Below, one piece after another: positions 9,614 to 21,200 of a DNA stretch of 64,000 nucleotides. Below the pieces are notes generated by a model. It ran no database searches. It had not been told where the DNA came from and saw only the letters and a program-made list of their open reading frames with translations. A program made the position numbers and the translations under genes. This DNA is from Amphritea balenae (GTDB taxonomy: Bacteria; Pseudomonadota; Gammaproteobacteria; Pseudomonadales; Balneatricaceae), in the NCBI RefSeq assembly GCF_003858655.1, contig NZ_RQXV01000007.1, positions 210,586 through 274,585 of the forward strand, written 5' to 3'. Position 1 is the first letter of the stretch; each line of letters begins with the position of its first letter.

Positions 9614-11479
9614 ATGACCAATTCATCATTACATAAGAAAGATAGTCAGTCTGATAGCCTTATTTCGATAGAGGGCGGGGTCGATGCCAGCAAAAATTTG
9701 CTGGGTGAAATGGAGCGCTGGCTTAACTGGCAATGTTGCATGTTATCGGGTGTTGAGGCTGCAGCGATTCTATTCAGTGCAACTGATAGTACAGCTGATA
9801 ATGCAAAGATGCGGCTTACACTCTGGCCTTCTGATGATATTGATGAAGTAAATCTTAAACTGGTCGCCCAGAAGTCGTTCAGCCGTAACGACATTGTCAC
9901 TCATAAGGCCTCTGTTCAAATTGCTGGTAATTCTGAAGTACTGGAATACCTGGCTCTACCCATTCGTGTAAAGGAACAGCTGACAGCTGTGGTTGTGGTC
10001 GCGCTGAAAATCCGACCGGATAACCAGTTTCAGGCTGTCCGACAATTATTACAGTGGGGGATAGTCTGGCTCGAAGGATTATTGCTTAAGACGCAGGATG
10101 AACTGCCGGAAGCAAAACAACTGGCGCTTCAGGTCGTGGATAAGTTGCTTGATTCAGCGCCTTTGGCAGTAACTGCTCATCAGGTATGCAACCTTCTGGC
10201 TGAACGGTTTAATTGTAATCAGGTTGGATTCGGACTCTGTTCTGGCTTACGGGTAGAGACGCAGGCGCTGTCTCATCAATTGCAATTTGACCGGCGTTCA
10301 GATTCTATGCGCCAGTTGGAGTTGGCGATGGAGGAGTGTACTGATCAGGAGTTGCTGATCCATTATTCCCCGGATCAACCTGACCTTAACTCGAATTATT
10401 TAACCAATGCACATGCAGCGCTTTTAGCGGCAGGGTGGGGTGATTCCGTCTGTTCAGTACCTTTGAAACTAAATGGGAAAATGGTTGGTTGTATCGTATT
10501 AAGTCGATGTAACGGTAATTGTTTTTCAACAATCGAGTTGGATATCTTAGCTGACATTGCCCGTTTCATCGGTCCGGCAACTGAGCATAAAGCGATAACA
10601 GAATATTCTCTCTGGCGTAGATCCGCTAGCAGCATAAAGCAGCAGTTCAATAATTTGTTTGGTGCGGGCCATCTTCGCCTTAAGGCACTTGTAGCGGGGT
10701 GTTTGTTGGCCACTGTGCTGCTTACCCAGGTCCACGGGAGTTATACGGTTACGGCCCGATCAGAGATTGAGGGGGTTATACAGCAGGTTATCAGTGCACC
10801 ATTTGCAGGCTATCTGGAATCAGTTGAGATCAGACCTGGAGATAAGGTGCAGCAGGCTCAAGTGCTTGCTTCCCTGGAAAGTAAAGATCTGGTCTTAGAG
10901 CAAGACCAATGGAACAGTGAACGGGATCGCCTGACCAAAGAATATCATCAGGCGTTGGCCGCCGGTGACAGGGCTGAGATCGGCATTATGCAGGAGCGGT
11001 TGTATCAGGCAGAAGCTAAGTTGGGCCTGATCAAGCAGAAGTTAAGCCGTGCGCAACTTAAAGCGCCGTTTACCGGAGTCATTATTAATGGTGATCTGAG
11101 CCAGTCGTTGGGTCTGCCGGTTGAGCAAGGACAGAAGTTGTTCGAGCTATCGCCACTGGATGACTTTCGGGTTGTTCTGCAGGTAGATGAGCTGGATGTT
11201 GCCCGCTTTGAGGAAGGCCAGCGAGGATCTTTACGTTTAACAGGTTTTCCCGACAGGCCAATTGATACTGTTATCTCCCGTGTAGTGCCAATGGCTACAA
11301 CTATACCAGGAGGAACCTACTTCAGGGTTGAAGCGGAACTGGAAAATCCAGGCATGAATGTTCAGCCAGGAATGAAAGGGGCAGCCCGTATAGTTGTCGG
11401 TGAGGAGCCGTTGTATAAGGTCTGGGGGCAGTCGTTGTATGACCGGGTTCGATTATGGTTGTGGTCGGTTGGACTGTAG
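9614..11479 (+). CDS. GAF-domain / HlyD-type membrane fusion protein
   Basis: A 621-residue protein with an unusual fusion. Residues about 25-335 are predicted cytoplasmic and contain one clear GAF-like region (about 180-335: LLDSAPLAVTAHQVCNLLAE … CSVPLKLNGKMVGCIVLS) and a weaker one before it. One membrane helix follows (about 355-376, ALVAGCLLATVLLT). The remainder is HlyD-like: a split lipoyl domain (APFAGYLESVEIRPGDKV and later LKAPFTGVIINGDLSQ), an alpha hairpin (about 430-480) and a beta-barrel part. HlyD proteins link inner-membrane transport units to the outer membrane; GAF domains bind small molecules or mediate dimers. The ligand is unknown. It is the first gene of the operon, 19 bases before the next. 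Confidence 0.8.
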   Translation: MTNSSLHKKDSQSDSLISIEGGVDASKNLLGEMERWLNWQCCMLSGVEAAAILFSATDSTADNAKMRLTLWPSDDIDEVNLKLVAQKSFSRNDIVTHKASVQIAGNSEVLEYLALPIRVKEQLTAVVVVALKIRPDNQFQAVRQLLQWGIVWLEGLLLKTQDELPEAKQLALQVVDKLLDSAPLAVTAHQVCNLLAERFNCNQVGFGLCSGLRVETQALSHQLQFDRRSDSMRQLELAMEECTDQELLIHYSPDQPDLNSNYLTNAHAALLAAGWGDSVCSVPLKLNGKMVGCIVLSRCNGNCFSTIELDILADIARFIGPATEHKAITEYSLWRRSASSIKQQFNNLFGAGHLRLKALVAGCLLATVLLTQVHGSYTVTARSEIEGVIQQVISAPFAGYLESVEIRPGDKVQQAQVLASLESKDLVLEQDQWNSERDRLTKEYHQALAAGDRAEIGIMQERLYQAEAKLGLIKQKLSRAQLKAPFTGVIINGDLSQSLGLPVEQGQKLFELSPLDDFRVVLQVDELDVARFEEGQRGSLRLTGFPDRPIDTVISRVVPMATTIPGGTYFRVEAELENPGMNVQPGMKGAARIVVGEEPLYKVWGQSLYDRVRLWLWSVGL

Positions 11480-11498
11480 ATGAGCAGAGGGGGAAAGC

Positions 11499-13646
11499 AT
11501 GACGGCTGATGATGAGATCTTGTGGCAGTATGTTGCTGAACTGAGGCCTCAGTTACGTGCTCAGGTCCAGATAGTCGTTCAGAACTACCGTGCTGAACGT
11601 TGGTATTTGTTACAGGATAGCAGCAGTGGTCGTTTTATCCGGATGAACAGTTCCGCTTATCAGGTATTGGGCAGGCTCAACGGTGAGTATTCTTTGCGTG
11701 AGATTCTTGCCTTGAGTAATCAGGGCAGGAATGAAGAAAACCAAGCATTAACCTCATATGATGTACTGCGGATTCTGGCGCAATTGCATGATGCGGACGT
11801 CCTGAAAGGCGCCATCCCGCTATCGGCCCAGGATATTCTCAGTCGCTATAACAAAAACCTGCGTTTTCGGCGCTTACGGGCCCTGAGTAATCCTCTGGCG
11901 TTGAAAATTTCGCTGCTGGATCCAGATCGGTTTCTTAATGTTCTGCAGCCTTTAGGGCGTTTTATCTTTTCTTCTGCTGGGGCAGTTATCTGGCTGATAA
12001 CCCTGATCTGTGCGGTGCTTTTGGGTAGCTCGCAGTTTCAGGCGCTGTCTTCTGCAGTACTTGGACTCTCATTCGGATCGGCTTCGATGGTCTCCGTCTG
12101 GTTGCTTTATCCGATGATCAAGATACTGCATGAGTTGGGGCACGGTCTGGCAATTAAAACATTCGGGGGCGAGGTTCATGAAGCTGGCATTAATATGCTG
12201 GTATTTTTTCCTGTTCCTTATGTAGATGGGTCAGCTGCATGGGCCTTCCGGGATAAGTATAAGCGGGCTTTAGTGGGAGCCGCGGGCATAGTAGTAGAAT
12301 TATATCTGGCAGCTATTGCGCTGATTATCTGGTCTCTTGTCGAGCCTGGAGTAGTGCAGGATATGGCGCTTTACACGTTTATTATCGCCAGCATCTCAAC
12401 CTTACTGTTTAATGCTAATCCGTTGCTGCGCTTCGATGGTTACTATGTGCTGGAGGACTTGATTGAAATTCCCAATCTGGCATCGAGATCGCGCCGTTTT
12501 TATCTCTACCTGGTGCAGCGCTATCTACTCAACATCAACTCCGCGGCGTCGCCTGTTACGGCTCGGGGTGAACGGGGCTGGTTTATCTGCTACGGCCTTC
12601 TGGCACCGTTTTACCGACTGTTTATTCTATTTACCATTGCTATCTATCTGACGTCTGAATTTCTTTTGATCGGTGCTGTGCTAGCGGGTTGGGCGGTGAT
12701 GATGCAAATTATCAGCCCGCTGTATCGGGCTGTTATGTTTCTGCTGACCAGTCCCACAATGCAGCACCGCCGATTTCGGGGAGGTATGATTTCGGGCCTG
12801 TTTCTACTACTTGTTTGCGGTGGATTATTGCTGCCGATGTCGTTGACAACCCAGGCGCAGGGAGTTGTCTGGATGGATGATAATAGTCGGATTGTTGCTG
12901 GAACTTCTGGGTTTATCTCTCCTGAGGTTAAGCCTCAGGAGCGACAGGTGGAGGTTGGCGATGTAGTAGTTCAGCTGGATAATCCCGATTTGTTGGTAGA
13001 ACAGCAGGTTCTAGAATCGCGTTTACGTGAACTGCGGACCCGGCAGGTTGCTGTCCGGCAGGAAAGCCGGATTCAGGGAGGGATGGTTGTTGATGAAATT
13101 CGGGCGGTTGAAGCTGAGTTAGCACGTCTGAATGCTCGGATTGGGCAGTTAGATGTTCGTACTAACGCTGCCGGTACGCTAGTTTTAAATAATAACCTTC
13201 TGTTTCAAGGGGAGTTTATTAGTCAGGGTGATCTGCTGGCTTATGTCGTGCAACAGCGAGCTCAAGTGATACGCGCGGTGATCCCTCAGGAGCGAATTGG
13301 TCTGCTTGGACGAGAGGCGGTGACCGCCGATGTGATGTTTGCGCATCAACCGGGTCGAAGGATCCATGCGGAAATTATCAGACAAGTACCTGCGGGTAGT
13401 CGCATTCTGCCCAGCGCCTCTTTGGGGCTTAATTCAGGTGGAAATATCAGGTTGGATCCTGCTGATCCGAAGGGGCAGACTGCCGCAGAAGATTTTTTTG
13501 TGATCGATCTGATTGTGCCAGAAATAATGGATACGGATCAGATAATGAGTCGGGTGTATGTCAGATTAGATCATGGTTATGAACCCGTTGGTCAGCAGTT
13601 ATTGAGATCGCTGCAGCAGCTTTTTTTGAGACAGTTGAATAGCTGA
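11499..13646 (+). CDS. PqqD-like / M50 site-2 protease / HlyD fusion protein
   Basis: A 715-residue protein combining three parts. Residues about 25-110 resemble a PqqD-type peptide-binding domain (YLLQDSSSGRFIRMNSSAY … VLRILAQLHDADVLKG). A polytopic membrane part (about 150-450) contains the M50 zinc protease motif HELGH (His211, Glu212, His215) and the second motif NPLLRFDGYY with Asp313, so the active site looks complete. After the last membrane helix the C-terminus (about 455-715) is HlyD-like, with a lipoyl half, a coiled-coil hairpin and a barrel. Site-2 proteases cut within membranes. A role in processing the giant protein encoded two genes downstream is inferred from position. No ABC transporter is present. 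Confidence 0.8.
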   Translation: MTADDEILWQYVAELRPQLRAQVQIVVQNYRAERWYLLQDSSSGRFIRMNSSAYQVLGRLNGEYSLREILALSNQGRNEENQALTSYDVLRILAQLHDADVLKGAIPLSAQDILSRYNKNLRFRRLRALSNPLALKISLLDPDRFLNVLQPLGRFIFSSAGAVIWLITLICAVLLGSSQFQALSSAVLGLSFGSASMVSVWLLYPMIKILHELGHGLAIKTFGGEVHEAGINMLVFFPVPYVDGSAAWAFRDKYKRALVGAAGIVVELYLAAIALIIWSLVEPGVVQDMALYTFIIASISTLLFNANPLLRFDGYYVLEDLIEIPNLASRSRRFYLYLVQRYLLNINSAASPVTARGERGWFICYGLLAPFYRLFILFTIAIYLTSEFLLIGAVLAGWAVMMQIISPLYRAVMFLLTSPTMQHRRFRGGMISGLFLLLVCGGLLLPMSLTTQAQGVVWMDDNSRIVAGTSGFISPEVKPQERQVEVGDVVVQLDNPDLLVEQQVLESRLRELRTRQVAVRQESRIQGGMVVDEIRAVEAELARLNARIGQLDVRTNAAGTLVLNNNLLFQGEFISQGDLLAYVVQQRAQVIRAVIPQERIGLLGREAVTADVMFAHQPGRRIHAEIIRQVPAGSRILPSASLGLNSGGNIRLDPADPKGQTAAEDFFVIDLIVPEIMDTDQIMSRVYVRLDHGYEPVGQQLLRSLQQLFLRQLNS

Positions 13647-13709
13647 TTCGGTAAAAAAAAGAGCGCGGCTTGATGTTTTATGGATGCAAACAAATAGATT
13701 GAGAGTTGT

Positions 13710-15173
13710 ATGATTATGGTAGGGCAAAACCGAATGTTGAGGTTTTTTCTGTGCTCACTGATGGGGTTTGCATCAGCTTATGCTGTTGCAAAGCAGCCGA
13801 ATCATTTCCAAGAGCTGGATTGTATAATATCGCCGAGTGTCGTGACTGATCTGGGGAGCAGTTTGCCCGGTGTTATACGTGCGATTACTATAGATCGCAG
13901 TGATCTGGTGCAACCTGGTGATGTTATTGCTGAACTGGATTCAGGTATTGAGCAAGCAGCCCTGGAACTGGCCAATACCCGTGCTGAGTTAGATAGCGAG
14001 ATAGATCTGCAGCTGACCAGCGCCGAATATGGCGAGCGAAGTAGCGAGCGGTATCAGAAACTGTACCAGCGTCGCGCGATTTCCGGAGAAGATCTTGATC
14101 AGAGCCTGACTGAAGCGAAGCTGGCAGATATTCGCTTGCAGTTGGCTCAGGATAAACAACGTCTGGCCAGTCTCGAACGAGAACGAGCTGATCAAGTGCT
14201 GCAACGACGGACTATTCGGAGTCCTATCGCAGGTGTCGTGGTGGAGCGTTATAAGGATGTTGGCGAATATGTTGATAATCAGCCGGTGGCCCGTATTGCG
14301 CAGCTATCACCATTGCATGTCGATGTGATCGTACCTATAGCCCGGATCAAAGAGCTGCAGCCGGGCATGAGTGCTAAGGTATGGTCGGATCAGGTGGACG
14401 GTAACTGGGTCGCGCAGGTTGATCGTATTGACCGGGTTGCTGATCCTGCTAGCGGCACGATTGGGGTTCGCTTGCTGTTGGATAACCCAGACTACAGCAT
14501 TCCGGCCGGAATTCGCTGTCGGATGAAGTTTCAGTCTGATGAAGCGGTGAGCGTTGATAATGAGCCACAGCAGAGCCAAGTTCAATTGGATGCTGTGACA
14601 ATAGAGGACGAAGCAAAAGTCGAAGCAAAAGCGTCGGCTTCTATACCAGCACTTGTTGCTGAGCCTGTTTCTGATATCCGCAAGCCACAAGAACTGCAGG
14701 CTGCCGCCCCTACTACCGCTGAACAATGTGCGGTGCTGGGGCCTTATACCGATCAACAGCGGGCCAATTCAAAGGCTGCTGAGCTGGGTTCGGCGCAGTT
14801 AACTGTCAGACTGGAGCAGCGCCAGCGGTCTGTGATTAGCGGCTACAAAGTGTTATCCCCCCGGTTACCTTCTATGGCTAAAGCCAAAGCCTATAAAAAG
14901 CGCCTGAAAGCAGCCGGTATTAAAGACTATTTTATGTTTAACAGTGATCAGGGTGGCTTTGGTTTATCGCTGGGGTTGTTTGATCAACGCGCTGTTGCTG
15001 TGCGCTATAAGCAGCAACTGAAACATAAAGGTGTTATTGCTACGGTGGCACCCCGATACAGGGAAAGCCCGGGTTATTGGTTACTGTTGCAAGGGGCTAA
15101 CAGTCAGTTGAAAGGTGTCGCTGAACTGGCCGATAAAACATCTGTGGAACTTGAACTGGTGGCATGTACCTAA
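13710..15173 (+). CDS. Periplasmic HlyD-like adaptor with C-terminal SPOR-like region
   Basis: A 487-residue protein with a probable Sec signal peptide (hydrophobic stretch LRFFLCSLMGFASAYAVA, cleavage near residue 28). It has a lipoyl half-domain (SLPGVIRAITIDRSDLVQPG), a long alpha hairpin (about 75-165), the second lipoyl half (RSPIAGVVVERYKDVGEYVD) and a beta-barrel region, the pattern of RND-type periplasmic adaptors. After a low-complexity linker (about 275-335) the C-terminal 150 residues resemble tandem SPOR-like folds (CAVLGPYTDQQRANSKAAEL and GLSLGLFDQRAVAVRYKQQL). SPOR domains bind glycan strands lacking stem peptides, which would place this adaptor on peptidoglycan. The SPOR call is by pattern only. 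It is third of five genes, 73 bases before the giant gene. Confidence 0.75.
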   Translation: MIMVGQNRMLRFFLCSLMGFASAYAVAKQPNHFQELDCIISPSVVTDLGSSLPGVIRAITIDRSDLVQPGDVIAELDSGIEQAALELANTRAELDSEIDLQLTSAEYGERSSERYQKLYQRRAISGEDLDQSLTEAKLADIRLQLAQDKQRLASLERERADQVLQRRTIRSPIAGVVVERYKDVGEYVDNQPVARIAQLSPLHVDVIVPIARIKELQPGMSAKVWSDQVDGNWVAQVDRIDRVADPASGTIGVRLLLDNPDYSIPAGIRCRMKFQSDEAVSVDNEPQQSQVQLDAVTIEDEAKVEAKASASIPALVAEPVSDIRKPQELQAAAPTTAEQCAVLGPYTDQQRANSKAAELGSAQLTVRLEQRQRSVISGYKVLSPRLPSMAKAKAYKKRLKAAGIKDYFMFNSDQGGFGLSLGLFDQRAVAVRYKQQLKHKGVIATVAPRYRESPGYWLLLQGANSQLKGVAELADKTSVELELVACT

Positions 15174-15246
15174 TCCTGTGGTAATTATTCTGCAATAAAC
15201 CGTCAAAAAATGATGCAGCGGAATTAACCGATGTCTGAGAAACTTT

Positions 15247-18200
15247 ATGAGTAGAAAGCAACCTCGCAAGCCATTGATTGACTCCCCTGTAATCGAAGGG
15301 TTAGAGCCGCGAATTCTTTTGTCTGCGGATGTTCCAGGGATTGATGTTGTCACCGCGGAATCTACTCAGGAGACGCCTCCCTCTAATACTGAACTGTTAC
15401 AGAGTATCGAAACGCAACAGCAGAACGAAACCAACCAGGTTCAGCAACCCGAACAGAATGAAGGTGTCGAAGAGTCAGTAGCTGATGCAGGTACCAGCAC
15501 GAATACTCAATTGGTCATTATCGATGCTGCCGTGCAGGATTATGAGCAGCTGATCAGTGATATTCAGAATCAGAGTGCGACTGAAACAAATATTGAGATC
15601 ATCGTGCTCGATGCTCAGCAGGATGGCATTGAACAGATTAGCTCAATTCTGGCGCAGCGATCAGAGCTCACTGCTGTGCATCTTATTTCCCATGGTAGCG
15701 ACGCTCAGATCACGCTTGGCAGCACCGTTCTCACACAAGATAGCCTGGTTGATAACAGCGCTGCGATAACGCAATGGGCAGAAGCATTTGCTGACAGCGG
15801 CGATCTGCTGGTCTACGGCTGTAATCTGGCTGCAAGTGAGGATGGGCAGCTACTGCTGGATCAACTGGCAATCCTGACTCAGGCCGATGTGGCTGCTAGC
15901 GATGACCAGACCGGTAGCACCAGTCTGGGTGGCGATTGGCATCTTGAGTATCAAACGGGAGAGATTGAAACCGCCGACCTGCTTGCAAGTATTACCGAGC
16001 CGCAGTGGCAGGGCGTGCTGCCAGCTAATACTGCGCCTACTTTTGATATCGGTACGGGGGGGGATGGCACCACCATTACCCCCTTGAGCTCTAAAGGCGA
16101 TAGTGCTGAAGCCGTCGCAATACAAAGTGATGGTAAGTTTGTCGTGGCAGGCCCTTTTCAGGTTACTGCATCTCAATGGGGGATAACCCGATACCATGCT
16201 GATGGTAGTCTCGATACCAGTTTTGGCAGCGGTGGGACGGTTGTTACTGAAATCGATTTTGGAGATAAAGTTTCAGAAATTATCATTCAGGATGATGGCA
16301 AAATTCTGGTGACGGGGTGGACTACATCGAACGGAGAGAAAGCATTTGCGATAGGACGCTACAACACCGATGGCTCACTGGATAGTAGTTTCGATGGTGA
16401 CGGTATTGTCATTACCGATGTGACCGCTGGAGATGATTTTGCCCGTGCAGCAGTGCTTCAGGCTGACGGCAAAATACTATTGGCCGGACAAAGCGGGAAT
16501 GATGGGTCGCTCGTACGCTACAACATCGATGGTAGCCTGGACACAAGCTTTAGTGGTGATGGCATACTGCAGTCGGGGTTGGCGGGGGTTGATCTTTTTG
16601 AAACCGTCGCCCTGCAAACTGATGGCAAAATACTGGCTGGTGGTTCAATTGAGAGCGGAGCAGATACGGTCTTCCTACTGCTGCGCTACAATGCCGACGG
16701 TACTCTGGATAATACCTTTGGTACTGCAGGTCAGGTGACGACCGGTTTTGGCAGTGGACAAGAGACTGGTTACGATATTGCAATACAGCCTGATGGCAAA
16801 ATTGTCTTTGTGGGTACAGCGGTAGGGGCTGATGCCGGAGACATTGGTGTTGCTCGCTACAATAGCGACGGTTCATTAGACAGTAGCTTTGGTGGTGATG
16901 GCACTGTCGCTGTTGATATCGGGTCTAGCCTGAATGAAGGCAATGCTGTCGCTCTGCAGGATGATGGCCGAATCGTGGTCGCCGGTATGACAACCGGTGC
17001 TACAAATAATGAGGCGCTTGTCGTTCGGCTGAATACCGATGGTACGCTAGACAACAGCTTTGCCAGCAGTGGTATTTATACCCAGGATGTCGGGACCGGA
17101 GATGCCGCATTAAATGATCTGGTAATACGAGATAACGGTAATATTCTAGCGGTAGGAAAGGCCAAAGATGGCATTTACAACGATCAACTCGTTATTAACC
17201 TGACTGGCGATGGCGTTGTAAATACCCAGTTTGACCCTGTTAGCACTGTTAACAGCCTGGATGGAAACCCAACCTTTATCGAAAATGACCCAGCGGTTGT
17301 GCTGGATAGCGATGTTCAGATATTCGATGCTGAGATGCTGAATAATTTTGATGGCGCTAGTCTGACCCTGCAACGCGATGGCGGTGCCAATGTTGAAGAT
17401 CTATTTTCTGCGACCGGCACCTTATCTGCCCTGACTCAGGGGAGTGCGTTGATGGTTGGTGCCACCAATATCGGTACTGTTACTACAAATTCTGGCGGAA
17501 CCCTGGTACTGACGTTTAACGCATCGGCAACCAATACCTTAGTCAACCAGACGATGCAGCAGATAGCTTACAGTAATAGTAACGATGTGCCGCCGGCCAG
17601 CGTGCAGATCAACTGGGATTTTAATGACGGTAACAGTGGCACTCAGGGCACCGGCGGTGCACTTTCTGGTACAGGTAGTACGACGGTTGATGTTACTGCG
17701 GTCAATGATGTACCCGATTTCATGGTGGGTAGCGGGGTAGTTACATCTGGAAATACGGTTCCATCAAGCTTCAATTCTGAATTTCATACGGTTATTCAAC
17801 CCGACGGCAAAATTATTACTGTGGGCACTGCATCGAACGGCGGTAACTATGATTATGTGGTAAGCCGTTACAACGCTGATGGTAGTCTCGATACCAGCTT
17901 TGATGGCGATGGTGTTGCTTATATCGATTTTTTCGGGGCTAAAGATCGGGCTTACGCGGTAGCACTGCAGGATGATGGAAAAATAGTGGTGACAGGCAAG
18001 ACCTGGAACAGTGAGTTCGATCTGACCGTTGCACGTCTGAATGTCGATGGCAGCCTTGATACCACTTTTAGTACAGATGGATTGATAGTGCTGGAACCAA
18101 CCGTTGCCGGTAATAGCGATCTGGGCAATGCAGTTGCAATTCAGGCGGATGGTAAAATCCTGGTCGCAGGTGCAAGTGGTACCGACTCTGCGATCATACG

Positions 18201-21200
18201 TTTTAATGCCGATGGCAGCCTCGATACAAGTTTTAGTGGTGACGGTGTTGCTGTTGATACAACATCAAACTTTTTTTCGGATATTGCTGTTCAGAGTGAT
18301 GGGAAAATTGTTGTTACTGGTCAGAAATATCAGGCCGGTGAGAAAATTTTCTATGTGGCACGATTTAACACTGACGGAAGTTTAGATAACAGCTTTGATA
18401 GCGATGGTATGCAACATATCGATATTGATAATAGCAACCACGATGCGTCCAAAAGTTTATACCTGCAACCTGACGGTAGAATTATGGTGGTAGGGACTGT
18501 GGGTGCAGCAGGCAATCTGCAATGGGGCTTTGCCAGCCTCAATGCAGATGGCAGCCCGGATACTAGCTTTAGTGCTGATGGTAAGCAATTGGCAGGAATG
18601 GGATATGACGATGGACTGGCTGATCTGGTTTTTTTGAATGATGGCAGCTTTTTTGTCGTGGGCTACGTCTCTAACGATACCTCCAGCTATGTCGCTATCC
18701 AGAAATATCTTGCAAACGGTGCAACTGATACCAGTTTTAATGGCGACGGTTTTGCAACAATAACAATTTCCTCTGCCAACAGTTACGCCACCTCTGTTGC
18801 TTTGCAGCCTGATGGCAAACTGGTTATAGCCGGTTACGGGGAAACTGCGGGCATGATTGAATCCTTTGTTGCTCGCCTTGATGCCGATGGTAATACGGAT
18901 ACTGAGTTCGTATACGTCAATTCCCTCGATGGTAATCCCACTTATATTGAAAATGGCAGTGCCGTTGTTCTCGATGCCGATGTCGAAGTTCGGGATCCAG
19001 AGCTGTCGCAAGCAGATAGTTTTGATGGATCAACACTGACGCTGGTCAGAGATGGTGGCACCAATGCTGAAGACCTGTTCTCAGCGACCGGCACCTTATC
19101 TGCCCTGACTCAGGGGAGTGCGTTGATGGTTGGTGCCACCAATATTGGTACTGTTACAACCAATTCTGGCGGAACCCTGGTACTGACGTTTAACGCATTG
19201 GCTACCAATGCCTTAGTCAACCAAGCGATGCAGCAGATAGCTTACAGTAATAGTAACGATGTGCCGCCGGCCAGCGTGCAGATCAACTGGGATTTTAATG
19301 ACGGTAACAGTGGCACTCAGGGCACCGGCGGTGCACTTTCTGGTACAGGTAGTACGACGGTTGATATTACTCCCGCAAATGATGCACCAACCGATCTGAT
19401 TACTTCAGGAGCTCTTAGCTTAAACGGTGCTTCGCAAGGCTTTCAGGTTCCATCCCTTTCACTGGATACCGGGGGCGATTACACGGTTGAGCTGGAAATA
19501 AAACCAGCCACGATTAATCCCAGCGGCTGGTCATACACTCTGGTTAGTGAAAATGACTCCTGGAATAGTAATGGCTTCTTTTTGGATGTTAGCAATGGAC
19601 GTATTGCTTATAACCAGTACGACAGCACTGTTTGGCAAGGCGGCACTGGAAGTGCGGGTGGTGAACTTGTCATTGATAAGTGGCAAACAGTGACTCTGAC
19701 GCACACGGCAAGTGGCGATGTTTCGATATACCTGGATGGTGTACAGATTGCATCGGCCACGGGTGTGCCAGATCCTGTTGACTCAACCGGTACCCTTTCG
19801 TTCTTAGGTTTTTTCAATGGCGATGTCAGAGAAGTGCGGGTTTTTGATAACGCGCTGTCGGCTGCGCAGGTAGCGTCAGGCCTGACTACTCAGTATGTCG
19901 GCGCTGAACCAGGGTTAATATTACTTTATGATTTTTCAGAAACCAGCGGTAACACGGTGGCAGATTCAACAGCCTCAGGTCATACAGGTACATTAAGCAA
20001 TCCGGAGAATACAAACTGGGTTACGGTTCCTGAAATTGCCGAGAATAGTTTAACCGGAGCGGTTGTCGGTTATCTTTCTGCAACTGATCCCGATGTAGTT
20101 GATACCTTTACCTTTTCGATCATTAATGATCCCGCCAATAATTTTGAAATTGTAGGAAATGAAATACGGGTAAAGGCCGGAGCCACGCTGGATTATGAAT
20201 CCGCACAAAGCCATGACATAACGGTCAGGGTTACCGATGCTGGTGGGTTAACCTACGATGAAGTTGTAACCGTTCAGGTTGAGGATATTAACGAGAGCCC
20301 CACGGTAGCAACAAACACGGGCTCAACCGTTGCGGAGGGCTCTACGAATAATATCATCACGACCGCTATGCTCAATGAAGGTGATGTTGATGATGCGGGT
20401 GCAGGATTGACCTATACGGTAACCACCGATGTGATTACAGGTACTTTAAAACTCAATGGAGTTGCCATTGGCTTGAATGATACTTTTACTCAGGCTGATA
20501 TTGATGCTGGCTTGTTAGCCTATGATCATAATGGTTCTCAGGCATTGAGTGACAGTTTTGATTTTTCGTTGGCTGATGGTGGTGAGAATGGCGCAACAGC
20601 AGCCACCGGCACCTTTAATTTTACTGTTACAAATGTTGATGACCCTGCCGTAATCACCGGCGATACCAGTTATACCGGTAATGAAGGCGATGCAGTTGCG
20701 GGCGACCTGAATGCGACTGATGTCGAGGGCTTGACCGACAGTACTTACTTTACGATCAGCAGTCAGGGCTCTAACGGTATCGCGGCGATTGATCCTGCGA
20801 CTGGCGCCTGGACCTTTACCCCGACCGATTCTGATTGGTTCGGTTCTGACAGTTTTGAAGTGACGGTAACCGATGACCTGAACGGCACTACAACGCAGCT
20901 GATCAGCGTGACTCTGGCCAATGTGGATGATGCTTCGATTATTACTGGCGATACCAGTTACTCAGGCAACGAAGGCGATGTGGTTGCGGGTGATCTGAAT
21001 GCCACCGACGTTGAGGGCCTGGCCGACAATACTTACTTTACGATAAGCAGTCAGGGCACCAACGGTACCGCGGCGATTGATCCTGCCACTGGCGCCTGGA
21101 CCTTCACCCCGACCGATTCTGATTGGTTTGGAACCGACAGTTTCGAAGTGACTGTCACCGATGATCTGAACGGTACTACCACGCAGCTAATCAGTGTGAC

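Noticed and set aside
9614..15173. Classical type I secretion operon
   Set aside because: HlyD-like domains are present but there is no ABC ATPase or outer-membrane channel, and the M50, GAF and SPOR parts are foreign to type I systems.
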